Position numbers and translations under genes: made by a program
The notes under the pieces: model-generated
Database searches by the model: none
Seen by the model: the letters and a program-made list of their open reading frames with translations, nothing else
Told to the model about the DNA's origin: nothing
Part shown: positions 17,496 to 25,986 of the stretch, one piece after another
How positions within the stretch are numbered: the first letter of the stretch is position 1
How the letters are laid out: each line of letters starts with the position of its first letter
NCBI GenBank assembly: GCA_963931605.1
Contig: OZ007031.1
Span: forward strand, 682,001 to 746,000
Length of the DNA: 64,000 nt
Source: CALUOB01 sp944322305
GTDB taxonomy: Bacteria > Actinomycetota > Coriobacteriia > Coriobacteriales > Coriobacteriaceae
Direction: 5' to 3'

Positions 17496-19061
17496 CTACT
17501 CCTCGGTGGCGAGCACGCGGCCGGTCATCTCGGCGCTGGGCTCGATGCCGGCCAAAGTGAGCAGCGTCGGAGCGATGTCCGACAGGCGCCCGTCCTCGAT
17601 GCCGGTGAGTTTGGCGGCCGGGTCGACCACGATGAACGGAACGCGGTTGGTGGTGTGCGCCGTGAACGGGTGCTTCTCACCGTTAGCGTCCTCGTCGTAC
17701 ATGTGGTCGGCGTTGCCATGGTCGGCCGTGATCAGAGCGAAGCCGCCCTTGGCGAGAATCGCCGGGATGACCTTTGACAGGCCGTCGTCAACGGCCTCGA
17801 CAGCCTTGACGGCCGCGTCGAAGACGCCGGTGTGGCCCACCATGTCGCAGTTCGCGTAGTTCACGATGTAGAAGTCGGCCGCGTCAGACTCGATGGCCGC
17901 CACGAGCTTCTCGGTGACCTCGGGCTCGGACATCTCGGGCTGCAGGTCGTAGGTGGCAACCTTCGGCGAGGGAACGAGCACGCGCTCCTCCCCCTCCTTG
18001 GGCTCCTCCACGCCGCCGTTCAGGAAGAACGTCACGTGGGCGTACTTCTCGGTCTCGGCGGTATGCAGCTGCTTCAAGCCGTTCTGGGCGATAACGTCGG
18101 CCAGAACGTTCTCGGGGAAAGTCTTGGGGAAGGCCACCTCGACGTTCTTGAAGGTGTCGTCGTACTCGGTCATCGTGACGAAGTGCGAGAGCTTGGGCGT
18201 TACCTTGCGCTTGAAGCCGTCGAAGTCGGCCTCGGTGAAGGCGCGCGTCATCTCGCGGGCACGGTCGGGGCGGAAGTTGAAGAACACCATGGCGTCGCCG
18301 TCAGCCACGCCCTCGTTGTGGCAGGCGAACGGCTCGATGAACTCGTCGCCGCGCGGGTCCTTCTCGTAGTAGGCCTTGACGCCCTCGACCGGGTCGGTGT
18401 CAGCGTCGGAGGGCAGGGTGACCACGTCGTAGGCGCGCTCGACGCGCTCCCAGCGGTTGTCGCGGTCCATGGCCCAGTAGCGGCCGGAGACCGTGGCGAT
18501 GCGCGCGTCGATCTCGGCGTACTGCGACAACGCCTCGAGGTTCTGCTTCAGGGTCTCGATGTAGCCGGCACCGGAGTGCGGGTCGACGTCGCGGCCGTCC
18601 ATGAAGCAGTGGAAGCGCACGCGCTTGACGCCGTGGATGGCGGCGATGGCGGCGAGGTTCTCGCCGTGGCGCTGCATAGAGTGCACTCCGCCCGGGGAGA
18701 CGAGGCCCAGCAGGTGCAAGGTCTTGCCCGACTTGGCAACGTCGTCCATGGCGTTGGCGAGCGTCTCGTTCTCCTCGATGGAGCCGTCCTTGATGGCGTT
18801 GTTGATGCGGCTGAGCTCCTGGAACACAATGCGACCGGCACCGATGTTCAGGTGCCCGACCTCGGAGTTGCCCATCTGGCCGTCGGGAAGGCCCACGTCC
18901 TCGCCGGAGGCGCCGAGCGTGGTGTGCGGGTACTTCTCCCAGAGCTCGTCGAGGAAGGGCTTGCGGGCCTTGTACACGGCGTTGTTGTCGCCGGCAGGCG
19001 CCAAGCCGAAGCCGTCCATGATGACGAGCAGCGCCGGAAGATGACGCTTGTTCTCAGCCAT
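17496..19061 (-). CDS. gpmI: 2,3-bisphosphoglycerate-independent phosphoglycerate mutase
   Basis: 521 residues, the normal iPGM length. It interconverts 3- and 2-phosphoglycerate with two Mn ions. Visible: N-terminal metal aspartate in VIMDGFGLAP, catalytic serine in GQMGNSEVGHLNIGAGR, and C-terminal alkaline-phosphatase-like metal ligands in NYANCDMVGHTG and ITADHGNADHM. It directly follows tpiA (adjacent codons) and ends the gap-pgk-tpiA-gpmI glycolytic operon. Confidence 0.95.
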   Translation of the reverse strand: MAENKRHLPALLVIMDGFGLAPAGDNNAVYKARKPFLDELWEKYPHTTLGASGEDVGLPDGQMGNSEVGHLNIGAGRIVFQELSRINNAIKDGSIEENETLANAMDDVAKSGKTLHLLGLVSPGGVHSMQRHGENLAAIAAIHGVKRVRFHCFMDGRDVDPHSGAGYIETLKQNLEALSQYAEIDARIATVSGRYWAMDRDNRWERVERAYDVVTLPSDADTDPVEGVKAYYEKDPRGDEFIEPFACHNEGVADGDAMVFFNFRPDRAREMTRAFTEADFDGFKRKVTPKLSHFVTMTEYDDTFKNVEVAFPKTFPENVLADVIAQNGLKQLHTAETEKYAHVTFFLNGGVEEPKEGEERVLVPSPKVATYDLQPEMSEPEVTEKLVAAIESDAADFYIVNYANCDMVGHTGVFDAAVKAVEAVDDGLSKVIPAILAKGGFALITADHGNADHMYDEDANGEKHPFTAHTTNRVPFIVVDPAAKLTGIEDGRLSDIAPTLLTLAGIEPSAEMTGRVLATEE

Positions 19062-19826
19062 TTACTCAGCCGCCTTCTCGACCATGGCCGCGAAGCTCTC
19101 GGCCACCAGCGAGGCACCGCCCACGAGCGCGCCGTCAACATCTTCCTTCTCGAGGAAGCCGGCGATGTTCTCGGGCTTGGCGGAGCCGCCGTACAGGACG
19201 CGGATGCCCTGCGCGGTCTCTTCGCCGAAGATCTCGGTGAGCGTGGCGCGGATGGCGCCGCAGACCTCCTGGGCGTCGTCGGCCGTGGCGGTCTTGCCGG
19301 TGCCGATGGCCCAGATGGGCTCGTAGGCGACCACGTACTTGGACGGATCGGTGATCTCGAGACCCTCGGTGTCCTTCTTGATCTGGTCGACCACGAACTC
19401 GACGTGCTTGCCGGCCTCGCGGACCTCGAGGGACTCGCCGCAGCAGCTGATGGGCGTGATGCCGGCGGCCATGAGGGCCTTGGCCTTCTTGTTCACGTCC
19501 TCGTCGGTCTCGTGGAAGTAGTCGCGACGCTCGGAGTGGCCGATGATGCAGTACTGGGCGTTCACGGACTTCAGCATGCCGCAGGAGGTCTCGCCGGTGT
19601 AGGCGCCCTTCTCCTCCCAGTACACGTTCTGGCCGCCGAGCTTGATGGCGGAGTCAGCGATCTTGTGGCTGGTGCAGGCAAGGTCGATGGTGGGCGGGCA
19701 GATAACGACCTCGACGGAGTCGGAGGCCGGAACCTTCTCGACGAGCTCCTCGGCCAGCTTCTTGGCGGCCGGGACGTCGTTGTTCATCTTCCAGTTGCCA
19801 GCGATAAGGCGGGTACGGTTAGGCAT
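19062..19826 (-). CDS. tpiA: Triose-phosphate isomerase
   Basis: 254 residues from the ATG at 19826 (MPNRTRLIAGNWKMN); a longer upstream reading overlaps pgk. Active-site Lys in GNWKMN, His in IIGHSERR, Glu in VVAYEPIWAIGTG, phosphate loop LYGGSAKPEN. Interconverts dihydroxyacetone phosphate and glyceraldehyde 3-phosphate. Overlaps pgk by 8 bp. Confidence 0.96.
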   Translation of the reverse strand: MPNRTRLIAGNWKMNNDVPAAKKLAEELVEKVPASDSVEVVICPPTIDLACTSHKIADSAIKLGGQNVYWEEKGAYTGETSCGMLKSVNAQYCIIGHSERRDYFHETDEDVNKKAKALMAAGITPISCCGESLEVREAGKHVEFVVDQIKKDTEGLEITDPSKYVVAYEPIWAIGTGKTATADDAQEVCGAIRATLTEIFGEETAQGIRVLYGGSAKPENIAGFLEKEDVDGALVGGASLVAESFAAMVEKAAE

Positions 19827-21009
19827 CGAGCAGCGCCTCCACTCCGGGAAGGGCCTTGCCCTCGACGAGCTCCATGGAAGCGCCACCACCGGTGGAGATC
19901 CAGCTCATCTTGTCGGCAAGGTCGAACTTGTTGATAGCGGCAACGGAGTCGCCGCCGCCGATGATCGAGGTGCAGTCGGACTCGGCCACGGCGCGGGCGA
20001 CGGCCTCGGTGCCGTGAGCGAACTGATCCATCTCGAAGACGCCCATCGGACCGTTCCAGAACACGGTCTTGGCGCCCTTGATGGCCTCGGCGTAGAGCTT
20101 CTCGGTCTCGGGGCCGATGTCCATGCCCATGCGGTCGTCCGGGATGGCGTCGGAGGCGACAACCTCGCCCACGGCGTCCTCGCCGAAGTGGTCGGCAACG
20201 ACGTTGTCGACGGGGAGCAGGATCTTGACGCCCTTCTCCTCGGCCTTCTTGAGCATCTCGCCGGCGCGCTCGACCCAGTCCTCCTCCTTGAGGGAGGTGC
20301 CCACGGAGTAACCCTTGGCCAGGAAGAACGTGTAGGCCATGCCGCCGCCGATGATGAGGGTGTCGGCGGAGTCGATCAGGTGGTCGAGAACACCGATCTT
20401 GGAGGACACCTTGGAGCCGCCCACGATGGCCACGAACGGACGAGCCGGGTCGGCGAAGATGCTGGTGAGGGTGTCGACCTCCTTCTCGAGCAGGAAGCCG
20501 GCCACGGCGGGCAGGTAGGCGGCGGGGCCGACCACGGAGCCCTGGGCGCGGTGCGCGGTGCCGAAGGCGTCGAGCACGAAGACGTCGCCGTAGGAGGCCA
20601 GGGTCTTGGCGATCTCGGGGTCGTTCTTCTTCTCGCGCTTGTCGAAGCGGACGTTCTCGAGCACCAGGATGTCGCCGGGCTCGAGGGCAGCCACGGCCTC
20701 GGCGGCCTTCTCGCCGTAGGTGTCGTCAACGAACTTGACCTCGTAGCCGGTCAGCTCGGCGAGCTTGTCGGCGGCGGGCTTGAGGGACAGCGCCGGCTCC
20801 GGGCCGTCGCCCTTCGGGCGGCCGAGGTGGCTCATGAGGATGACCTTGGCGTTGTGCTCCTTGAGGTACTTGATGGTGGGGATCGCGGCCTTGACGCGGG
20901 TGTCATCGGTCACGACGCCGTCCTTCAGCGGCACGTTGAAGTCGACGCGCATAAGGACGCGCTTGCCGTCGACGTCGATGTCGCGGACGGTCTTCTTGGT
21001 GAAAGCCAT
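19819..21009 (-). CDS. pgk: Phosphoglycerate kinase
   Basis: 396 residues, full length. N-terminal substrate domain (VLMRVDFNVPL, SHLGRPKG) and C-terminal ATP domain with VGGSKVSSKI and GGGDSVAA. Makes ATP from 1,3-bisphosphoglycerate. ATG at 21009 with GAAAGGAAGG upstream. Confidence 0.96.
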   Translation of the reverse strand: MAFTKKTVRDIDVDGKRVLMRVDFNVPLKDGVVTDDTRVKAAIPTIKYLKEHNAKVILMSHLGRPKGDGPEPALSLKPAADKLAELTGYEVKFVDDTYGEKAAEAVAALEPGDILVLENVRFDKREKKNDPEIAKTLASYGDVFVLDAFGTAHRAQGSVVGPAAYLPAVAGFLLEKEVDTLTSIFADPARPFVAIVGGSKVSSKIGVLDHLIDSADTLIIGGGMAYTFFLAKGYSVGTSLKEEDWVERAGEMLKKAEEKGVKILLPVDNVVADHFGEDAVGEVVASDAIPDDRMGMDIGPETEKLYAEAIKGAKTVFWNGPMGVFEMDQFAHGTEAVARAVAESDCTSIIGGGDSVAAINKFDLADKMSWISTGGGASMELVEGKALPGVEALLDA

Positions 21010-21087
21010 GGGACCTTCCTTTCACATAAGACGGGTACCAACCGTTTCGGGAGGCGCGGGGTGTCCGTTTGCCTCCCGTCATGACAA

Positions 21088-21128
21088 GGGCGCGGCCCGG
21101 CGTGCACGCACGCATAGGGGCCGCGCCC
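21088..21128 (-). other. GC-rich hairpin between gap and pgk
   Basis: 11-bp stem GGGCGCGGCCC with its complement around an ~18-nt loop, without a U-run. Likely an mRNA processing or stability element that sets the gap/pgk ratio. Confidence 0.55.
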
Positions 21129-21170
21129 TCAATCAGACGCTTATCTCAGCTCTGCGAGAAGCGCGGGCAC

Positions 21171-22196
21171 TTACGCCACGAACTTCTCGAAGTACTTGAT
21201 GGTGCGGACCATCTGGGAGGTGTAGGAGTTCTCGTTGTCGTACCAAGAGGTAACCTGAACGAGGGTCTGGCCGTTGCCCAGATCGTTGCACATGGTCTGG
21301 GTGGCGTCGAAGATCGAGCCGTGGGTCTCGCCGATGATGTCGGTGGACACGATGTCATCCTCGTTGTAGCCGAAGGTGTCCGGGATGGTCTCGGCGTAGG
21401 CCTTCATAGCAGCGTTGACCTCGTCGACGGTGACCTTCTTGTCAACCACGGCGTAGAGGTTGGTCAGCGAGCCGGTGGGGGTGGGAACGCGCTGGGCGGC
21501 ACCGATCAGCTTGCCGTTGAGCTCGGGCAGAACCAGGCCGATGGCCTTGGCAGCACCGGTGCTGTTGGGGACGATGTTGATGGCGCAGGCGCGGCTGCGG
21601 CGCTTGTTGCCCTTGCGCTGCGGGCCGTCGAGCGGCATCTGGTCGCCGGTCCAGGCGTGGATGGTGGTCATGATGCCGGACACGATGGGGGCGAAGTCGT
21701 TCAGGCCCTTGGCCATCGGGGCCAGGCAGTTGGTGGTGCAGGAAGCAGCGGAGATGATGTTGTCATCAGCGGTGAGCTGCTCATGGTTCACGTTGAAGAC
21801 GATGGTGGGCAGGTCGTTGCCGGCCGGAGCGGAGATGACGACCTTCTTGGCGCCGGCGTCGATGTGAGCCTGGGCCTTGGCCTTGGAGGTGTAGAAGCCG
21901 GTGCACTCGAGAACGACGTCAACGCCGAGCTCGCCCCACGGGAGGTTCTTGGCGTCGGCCTCCTTGTAGATGGTGATCTTCTTGCCATCGACGGTGATGG
22001 AGTTCTCGTCAGAGGTGATCTCGTGATCGCGAGCGTAGTTGCCCTGGGTGGAGTCATACTTGAGCAGGTAAGCAAGCATGTCCGGGGAGGTGAGGTCGTT
22101 GATGGCAACGATCTCGGAGCCCTCGTGACCGAACATCTGACGGAACGCCAGACGGCCGATGCGGCCGAAGCCGTTAATAGCAACCTTTACTGCCAT
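21171..22196 (-). CDS. gap: Glyceraldehyde-3-phosphate dehydrogenase
   Basis: 341 residues. Rossmann N-terminus INGFGRIGRLAFRQ, catalytic cysteine in SAASCTTNCLAPM, and His in the TIHAWTGDQ region. NAD-linked oxidation of glyceraldehyde 3-phosphate. ATG at 22196 with AAAGGAGAC. First gene of the glycolytic set, ~175 bases after whiA, as in other actinobacteria. Confidence 0.96.
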   Translation of the reverse strand: MAVKVAINGFGRIGRLAFRQMFGHEGSEIVAINDLTSPDMLAYLLKYDSTQGNYARDHEITSDENSITVDGKKITIYKEADAKNLPWGELGVDVVLECTGFYTSKAKAQAHIDAGAKKVVISAPAGNDLPTIVFNVNHEQLTADDNIISAASCTTNCLAPMAKGLNDFAPIVSGIMTTIHAWTGDQMPLDGPQRKGNKRRSRACAINIVPNSTGAAKAIGLVLPELNGKLIGAAQRVPTPTGSLTNLYAVVDKKVTVDEVNAAMKAYAETIPDTFGYNEDDIVSTDIIGETHGSIFDATQTMCNDLGNGQTLVQVTSWYDNENSYTSQMVRTIKYFEKFVA

Positions 22197-22373
22197 TGTG
22201 TCTCCTTTCGCGAAGCCCGAACGCGGATCTTCCTCAATCCGCTCGCGGCCTCAGTTAACCACACGGGATGAGTGTACCCCTTTTTCAGCATCGCTTGCCG
22301 CAAAAGGAGGAGAAACTTCGGTCGGCGGTTCGCAAGCGTTTGGCAACGCGCAGGTAAGGAGAAGGTAAAACGA

Positions 22374-23315
22374 TTAGCTTTTCGGCGCCTCAGCCTCCGC
22401 CACGAGCTTCTCCAAACGCTGAATCCTATGGTAGAGGGCCGATTTTGACAGCGGCGGCACCGAGGCGGCCCCCAACTCGCGCAAGGAGAGCTCCGGATAG
22501 GCGCGCCGCAGCTTGCAGAAGCTCTTGAGCGCCGGCGACAGGCCGTCGAGAAGCCCCAGCGCCTCGGCCTTGTCGATGAGGTCGAGCTGCAGCTGGGCGG
22601 CCTCGCTTGTGCGCACCTGGTTTGCCATCTCGGCGTTGATGCGGCGGTTCACGTCGTTTTTGACCGACTTCACGCGCCGCGCGGCGTCGATCTCCTCAAC
22701 AGACCGCGTCGCCCCCAGCACCTCGAGCAGGCGCCGCACGTCGTCGGCGCTCTTCACGTACACGGCGTAGGCGCCGCGGCGCCGGTTCACGCGGGCGCGC
22801 ACCCCCAGCTCGCCGATCAGCTCAGCGAGCTCGCGGGCGTACTGCTCGCCCGACACGGCGATCTCCAGGTGGAAGTCCCCCTTGGGGTCGGCGATGAAGC
22901 CGCCGGCGATAAGCGCCCCGCGCACGTAGGAGCGCCGGCAGCATGCGCGGCGCAGCAGATGCGCCGGCAGCCCCGGCACGAGCGCCAGGCTGCGGTCGAG
23001 CACGCCCAGAAGCACGAGCGCCTTGCCCAGCTGCGGCTGGTCGGGCAAGACGATGAGGTAGTTGCGGGCCTTGTGCAGCACCGAGCGGCGCACGGTGAAC
23101 TCGGTGCGCAGCTTCAGGACCTTGTGGGTGAGGCCGATCATGGTGCGCGCCACCGCGCCGGTCTCGGTGGCGACTTGCAGCCGGTAGTGCCCCGGCCCCC
23201 CGTAGGTGATGGTGCCGCACACGCGCACGAGCGCGGCCAGGGTGGACACGTCGCAGTAGCTGCAGGCGGGCTCCACGCGGGCGAGCTCGTCGCGGACCTC
23301 GGCGGTGAACGACAT
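22374..23315 (-). CDS. whiA: DNA-binding protein WhiA
   Basis: 313 residues. N-terminal degenerate LAGLIDADG-like fold (starts MSFTAEVRDELARVEP, with CSYC; RGALIAGGFIADPKG around 130-145), C-terminal helix-turn-helix (LSLRELGAASVPPLSKSALY). Regulates division or sporulation in other actinobacteria and chromosome segregation in Bacillus. Starts 6 bases after rapZ. The yvcK gene that usually sits between them is missing. Confidence 0.94.
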   Translation of the reverse strand: MSFTAEVRDELARVEPACSYCDVSTLAALVRVCGTITYGGPGHYRLQVATETGAVARTMIGLTHKVLKLRTEFTVRRSVLHKARNYLIVLPDQPQLGKALVLLGVLDRSLALVPGLPAHLLRRACCRRSYVRGALIAGGFIADPKGDFHLEIAVSGEQYARELAELIGELGVRARVNRRRGAYAVYVKSADDVRRLLEVLGATRSVEEIDAARRVKSVKNDVNRRINAEMANQVRTSEAAQLQLDLIDKAEALGLLDGLSPALKSFCKLRRAYPELSLRELGAASVPPLSKSALYHRIQRLEKLVAEAEAPKS

Positions 23316-23321
23316 GGCGCC

Positions 23322-24251
23322 CTACCTGCCTTGGGCGGCGGCTGCCGAGCGCGGCATGTCGCGGTGGGACACGCTCACGTGGTAGCCGTGCCCGGCGAGG
23401 TAGCTCGCCGTAGCGTTGGCAATGGCGACGCTGCGGTGCTGACCGCCCGTGCAGCCCACCGCGATGGACAGCAGCGCCTTGCCCTCGGCCACGTAGCCGG
23501 GCATCACCGCGTCGAGCAGCTGGCACCACGCCTTCATGAACTCCTGCGTCTTGGGGTGGCCGAGCACGAAGCTCGAGACCTTCTCGTCCTCCCCGGTGAG
23601 CGCGCGCATCTCCGGGTCGTAGAAGGGGTTCGGCAAGAAGCGCACGTCGATCATGATGTCGGCCTCGACGGGCATGCCGTGCTTGAAGCCGAAGGAGAAG
23701 ACGTGGACGTCCATGAGCTGCTGGTCGCTGAGCTCGGAGAAGGCGCGGGTAAGGCGCGTGCGCAGGGCGCTGGTGCGCAGGCGCGAGGTGTCGATGACCA
23801 TGTCGGCGTGGTCGCGCACGGCGCTGAGCTGGCGGCGCTCGCGGCGGATGGCGCTTTCGGTGGACTCGCCGGGCAGCGCCAGCGGATGGCGGCGGCGGTT
23901 CTCGCTGTAACGGCGGATGAGAACCTCGTCGGAGGCCTCGAGGAAGACGACCTTGTAGCTCATCTCGTGGGCCGAAAGCTCGCCGAGGACGTCGAGCAGT
24001 TCGTCGAAAAGGCCCTGGCTGCGCAGGTCGCAGGTGACCGCCAGGTGCCTGCCCACGCCGGAGTTGATGCCCACCACCTGCGCAAGCTGCAGGATGAGGC
24101 GCGGCGGCAGGTTGTCGATGCAGAAGTAGCCCATGTCCTCGAACACGTGCATGGCCTGCGTGCGCCCGCTGCCCGAGAGACCGGTGATGATCACGATGTC
24201 GGGCACGCGATCCTTGCCCTCAGCCTGCTGCATTGCCCGCCCGTCAGCCAT
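23322..24251 (-). CDS. rapZ: RNase adapter / nucleotide-binding protein RapZ (YvcJ)
   Basis: 309 residues. Walker A GLSGSGRT near the N-terminus, the FEDMGYFCIDNLPP motif, and the C-terminal GCTGGQHRSV segment. RapZ senses GlcN-6P precursors and steers RNase E toward GlmZ in E. coli; in Gram-positives its role is less defined. ATG at 24251 behind AAAAGGAGG. In actinobacteria it follows uvrC; here a 10-kb sialic-acid island separates them. Confidence 0.94.
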   Translation of the reverse strand: MADGRAMQQAEGKDRVPDIVIITGLSGSGRTQAMHVFEDMGYFCIDNLPPRLILQLAQVVGINSGVGRHLAVTCDLRSQGLFDELLDVLGELSAHEMSYKVVFLEASDEVLIRRYSENRRRHPLALPGESTESAIRRERRQLSAVRDHADMVIDTSRLRTSALRTRLTRAFSELSDQQLMDVHVFSFGFKHGMPVEADIMIDVRFLPNPFYDPEMRALTGEDEKVSSFVLGHPKTQEFMKAWCQLLDAVMPGYVAEGKALLSIAVGCTGGQHRSVAIANATASYLAGHGYHVSVSHRDMPRSAAAAQGR

Positions 24252-24374
24252 GGAGCCTCCTTTTGCCTCGCGCTCCTGTGCTACTCATGGTACCCGAAAC
24301 GCGCGGCGGGGCGGGCGAGAAGCGCAAGCGGCGCGGCGGGTACGGCGGGGGCGGGAGGACGGCCGCGCCGTGCG

Positions 24375-24620
24375 TCGCAGTTGGACGCGCTTCTGTCGCG
24401 TAGCGGCAGCTCAAGCCGCAGCTGGACGCGTTTTTGTCATCCAGCGGAGAACCGCGCCGAAACTGCCCGCGCTCTTGTCGCCCTGCAGAGGCCCGCGCTG
24501 CAGTTGGGCGCGTTTTTATCATGCAAGGAGGCCCACAACCGCAGTTAGTCGCCGAAGCGTCACGCAGGGCTTCGGTTGCCCGCAATTCTGTCATCGCCGG
24601 AGCGGTTTGTCGCTCGGACA
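24375..24620. repeat. Tandem repeat array, 41-bp unit
   Basis: Units begin at 24375, 24416, 24457, 24498 and 24539, exactly 41 bp apart; a further partial unit follows. Consensus start is CCGCAGTTGGNCGCGYTTYT. Copies are diverged (roughly two thirds alike by eye). No protein-coding logic: 41 is not a multiple of three and all frames are interrupted or low quality. Confidence 0.8.
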
Positions 24621-24625
24621 ACAGC

Positions 24626-24649
24626 TAACTCCCGGAAATCCGGGAGTTA
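24626..24649. repeat. Perfect 10-bp hairpin TAACTCCCGG
   Basis: TAACTCCCGG-AAAT-CCGGGAGTTA between the two repeat arrays. A half copy (TTTCCGGGAGTTAGCTGC) recurs in the repeat region near 41,056-41,073. Confidence 0.7.
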
Positions 24650-24715
24650 CATGCAGTTTGCGCGACCAAGCTGATCTTAGACGTCGAATAAACGATCAAC
24701 CGGAGGCTTGGATGA

Positions 24716-25030
24716 CACTTCCGCGGGCAACCGGCGCCTCGGCGTCGTTTCCGCGACCAATGGAAAGCGCCCGATCAGCCTTAGCCGACGAAAGAGCGGG
24801 CAATCGGACGTGTGGCTGACGTGCTCACGCGCGGCCGGAAACTTAGCGGACAACTCCGCGGGCAACTGAAATCTTAGCCGACGCTTCCGCGGACAACCGG
24901 AAACTTGACTGACACTTTCGCAGACATCCGGGAGCTTGCCTGGCAAAGGAGCTTGAAGGCTATGTTTGGGAGACACTTTCGCAGGCATCCAGGAGCTTGG
25001 CTGACGTCTCTGCAAGTGGTTGCCACCTCC
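24716..25030. repeat. Degenerate tandem repeats, 30-31-bp step
   Basis: The box CCGCGGRCAACCGG or variants occurs at 24721, 24751, 24856, 24887, 24918, 24979 and 25009, i.e. steps of 30-31 or twice that; units end AAACTTAGCTGAC or similar. Reverse-strand reading gives CCGGTTGTCCGCGG, the same core as the arrays near 40.9 and 62.5 kb. No gene seen in 24,252-25,207. Confidence 0.75.
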
Positions 25031-25146
25031 GGACCGTTTTCTTCGAGGGCAACCGGCTGGGCCATATGCCTGCCGGGCAATACGTGCGCTTATCGCCCAA
25101 GCATGTAGGGGCATCAGAGCGATGTGCCTTTCCCCTTTTCATGGCG

Positions 25147-25180
25147 GGAGGCCCTGCGGATGCGTGCACGCAGGGCCTCC
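25147..25180 (-). terminator. 11-bp hairpin after nanE
   Basis: Stem GGAGGCCCTGC/GCAGGGCCTCC around a 12-nt loop, ~28 bases past the nanE stop; no U-run on the minus strand. Probably the 3' end of the sialic-acid operon. Confidence 0.6.
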
Positions 25181-25207
25181 TTGCAAGGGATGGGGACGCT
25201 CCGGGCG

Positions 25208-25897
25208 TTACGCCTCCAGAGCGGCCTTGAACCAGCTGGTGAGCGAGGTGGGGTGCGTGATGCCGGTGCCCACCACCACGGCCCAGGCGCCCGCGTCCAT
25301 GGCGAGCTTGCCGTCGGCCGGCGTGTGGATGTGCCCCTCGCAGATGATCGGGTAACCGGGGAACTCCGAGGTCGCCGCCTTGAGGATGGGGATGTCGGGA
25401 CCGTCGTCAAGCGTGGTGTCGATGGCGGGCTTGTTGTGCGAGAGCGTGGTGGAAACCAAGTCGCAGCCGCAAGCCACGGCGCGGCGGATGTCCTCGATGG
25501 TCATGCAGTCGGCCATGATAAGAACGTCGGAGGCCTCGCGGATGGCCTGAACGGTCTCCTCGAACATGCGGCCGTCGGGACGCGGGCGGTCGGTGGCGTC
25601 CAGGGCCACCACGTCGGCGCCGGCGTTCACGCAGGCGAGCGCGTGGCGCAGCGTGGGCGTGATGTAGACGCCCTCGTGGCCCTCTTTCCACAGGCCGATG
25701 ACGGGGATGTCCACGCGGCCCTTGATGGCGGCGATGTCGGAAAGGCCCTGGCAGCGGATGGCCGCCGCGCCGCCGAGCTCGCAGGCGCGCGCCATCTGAG
25801 CCATGGTCTCGGGATGACGCAGCGGCTCGCCGGGATAGGCCTGCACAGACACGATGAGCTTGCCCTTGAGCTGCTGGACAAGCGGACTGATGGTCAT
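25208..25897 (-). CDS. nanE: N-acetylmannosamine-6-phosphate 2-epimerase
   Basis: 229 residues from the ATG at 25897 behind AAAGGAGTCC; the longer frame upstream is not NanE-like. TIM-barrel NanE family: KLIVSVQAYPGEPL, AAIRCQG, IGLWKEGHEGVYITP, ALDATDRPRP, IMADCMTIED, CEGHIHTP. Converts ManNAc-6P to GlcNAc-6P, the third catabolic step for sialic acid. Last gene of the nan/sat operon. Confidence 0.94.
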   Translation of the reverse strand: MTISPLVQQLKGKLIVSVQAYPGEPLRHPETMAQMARACELGGAAAIRCQGLSDIAAIKGRVDIPVIGLWKEGHEGVYITPTLRHALACVNAGADVVALDATDRPRPDGRMFEETVQAIREASDVLIMADCMTIEDIRRAVACGCDLVSTTLSHNKPAIDTTLDDGPDIPILKAATSEFPGYPIICEGHIHTPADGKLAMDAGAWAVVVGTGITHPTSLTSWFKAALEA

Positions 25898-25986
25898 GAG
25901 GGACTCCTTTCGATGGAGCGAAAACAAGAGGCGAACGGACAATGCGGACGAGAGAGACGGGGCAACAGCAGGCGCGCGGGGCTCCC

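Noticed and set aside
24375..25030. CRISPR array
   Set aside because: Units are spaced regularly but are degenerate along their whole length, with no constant repeat alternating with unique spacers, and no cas gene is in the window.
24677..25114. 145-residue minus-strand ORF
   Set aside because: It runs through the tandem repeats, has no start signal, and the repeat length (30-31 bp) breaks frame; the residue pattern is an artefact of the repeats.
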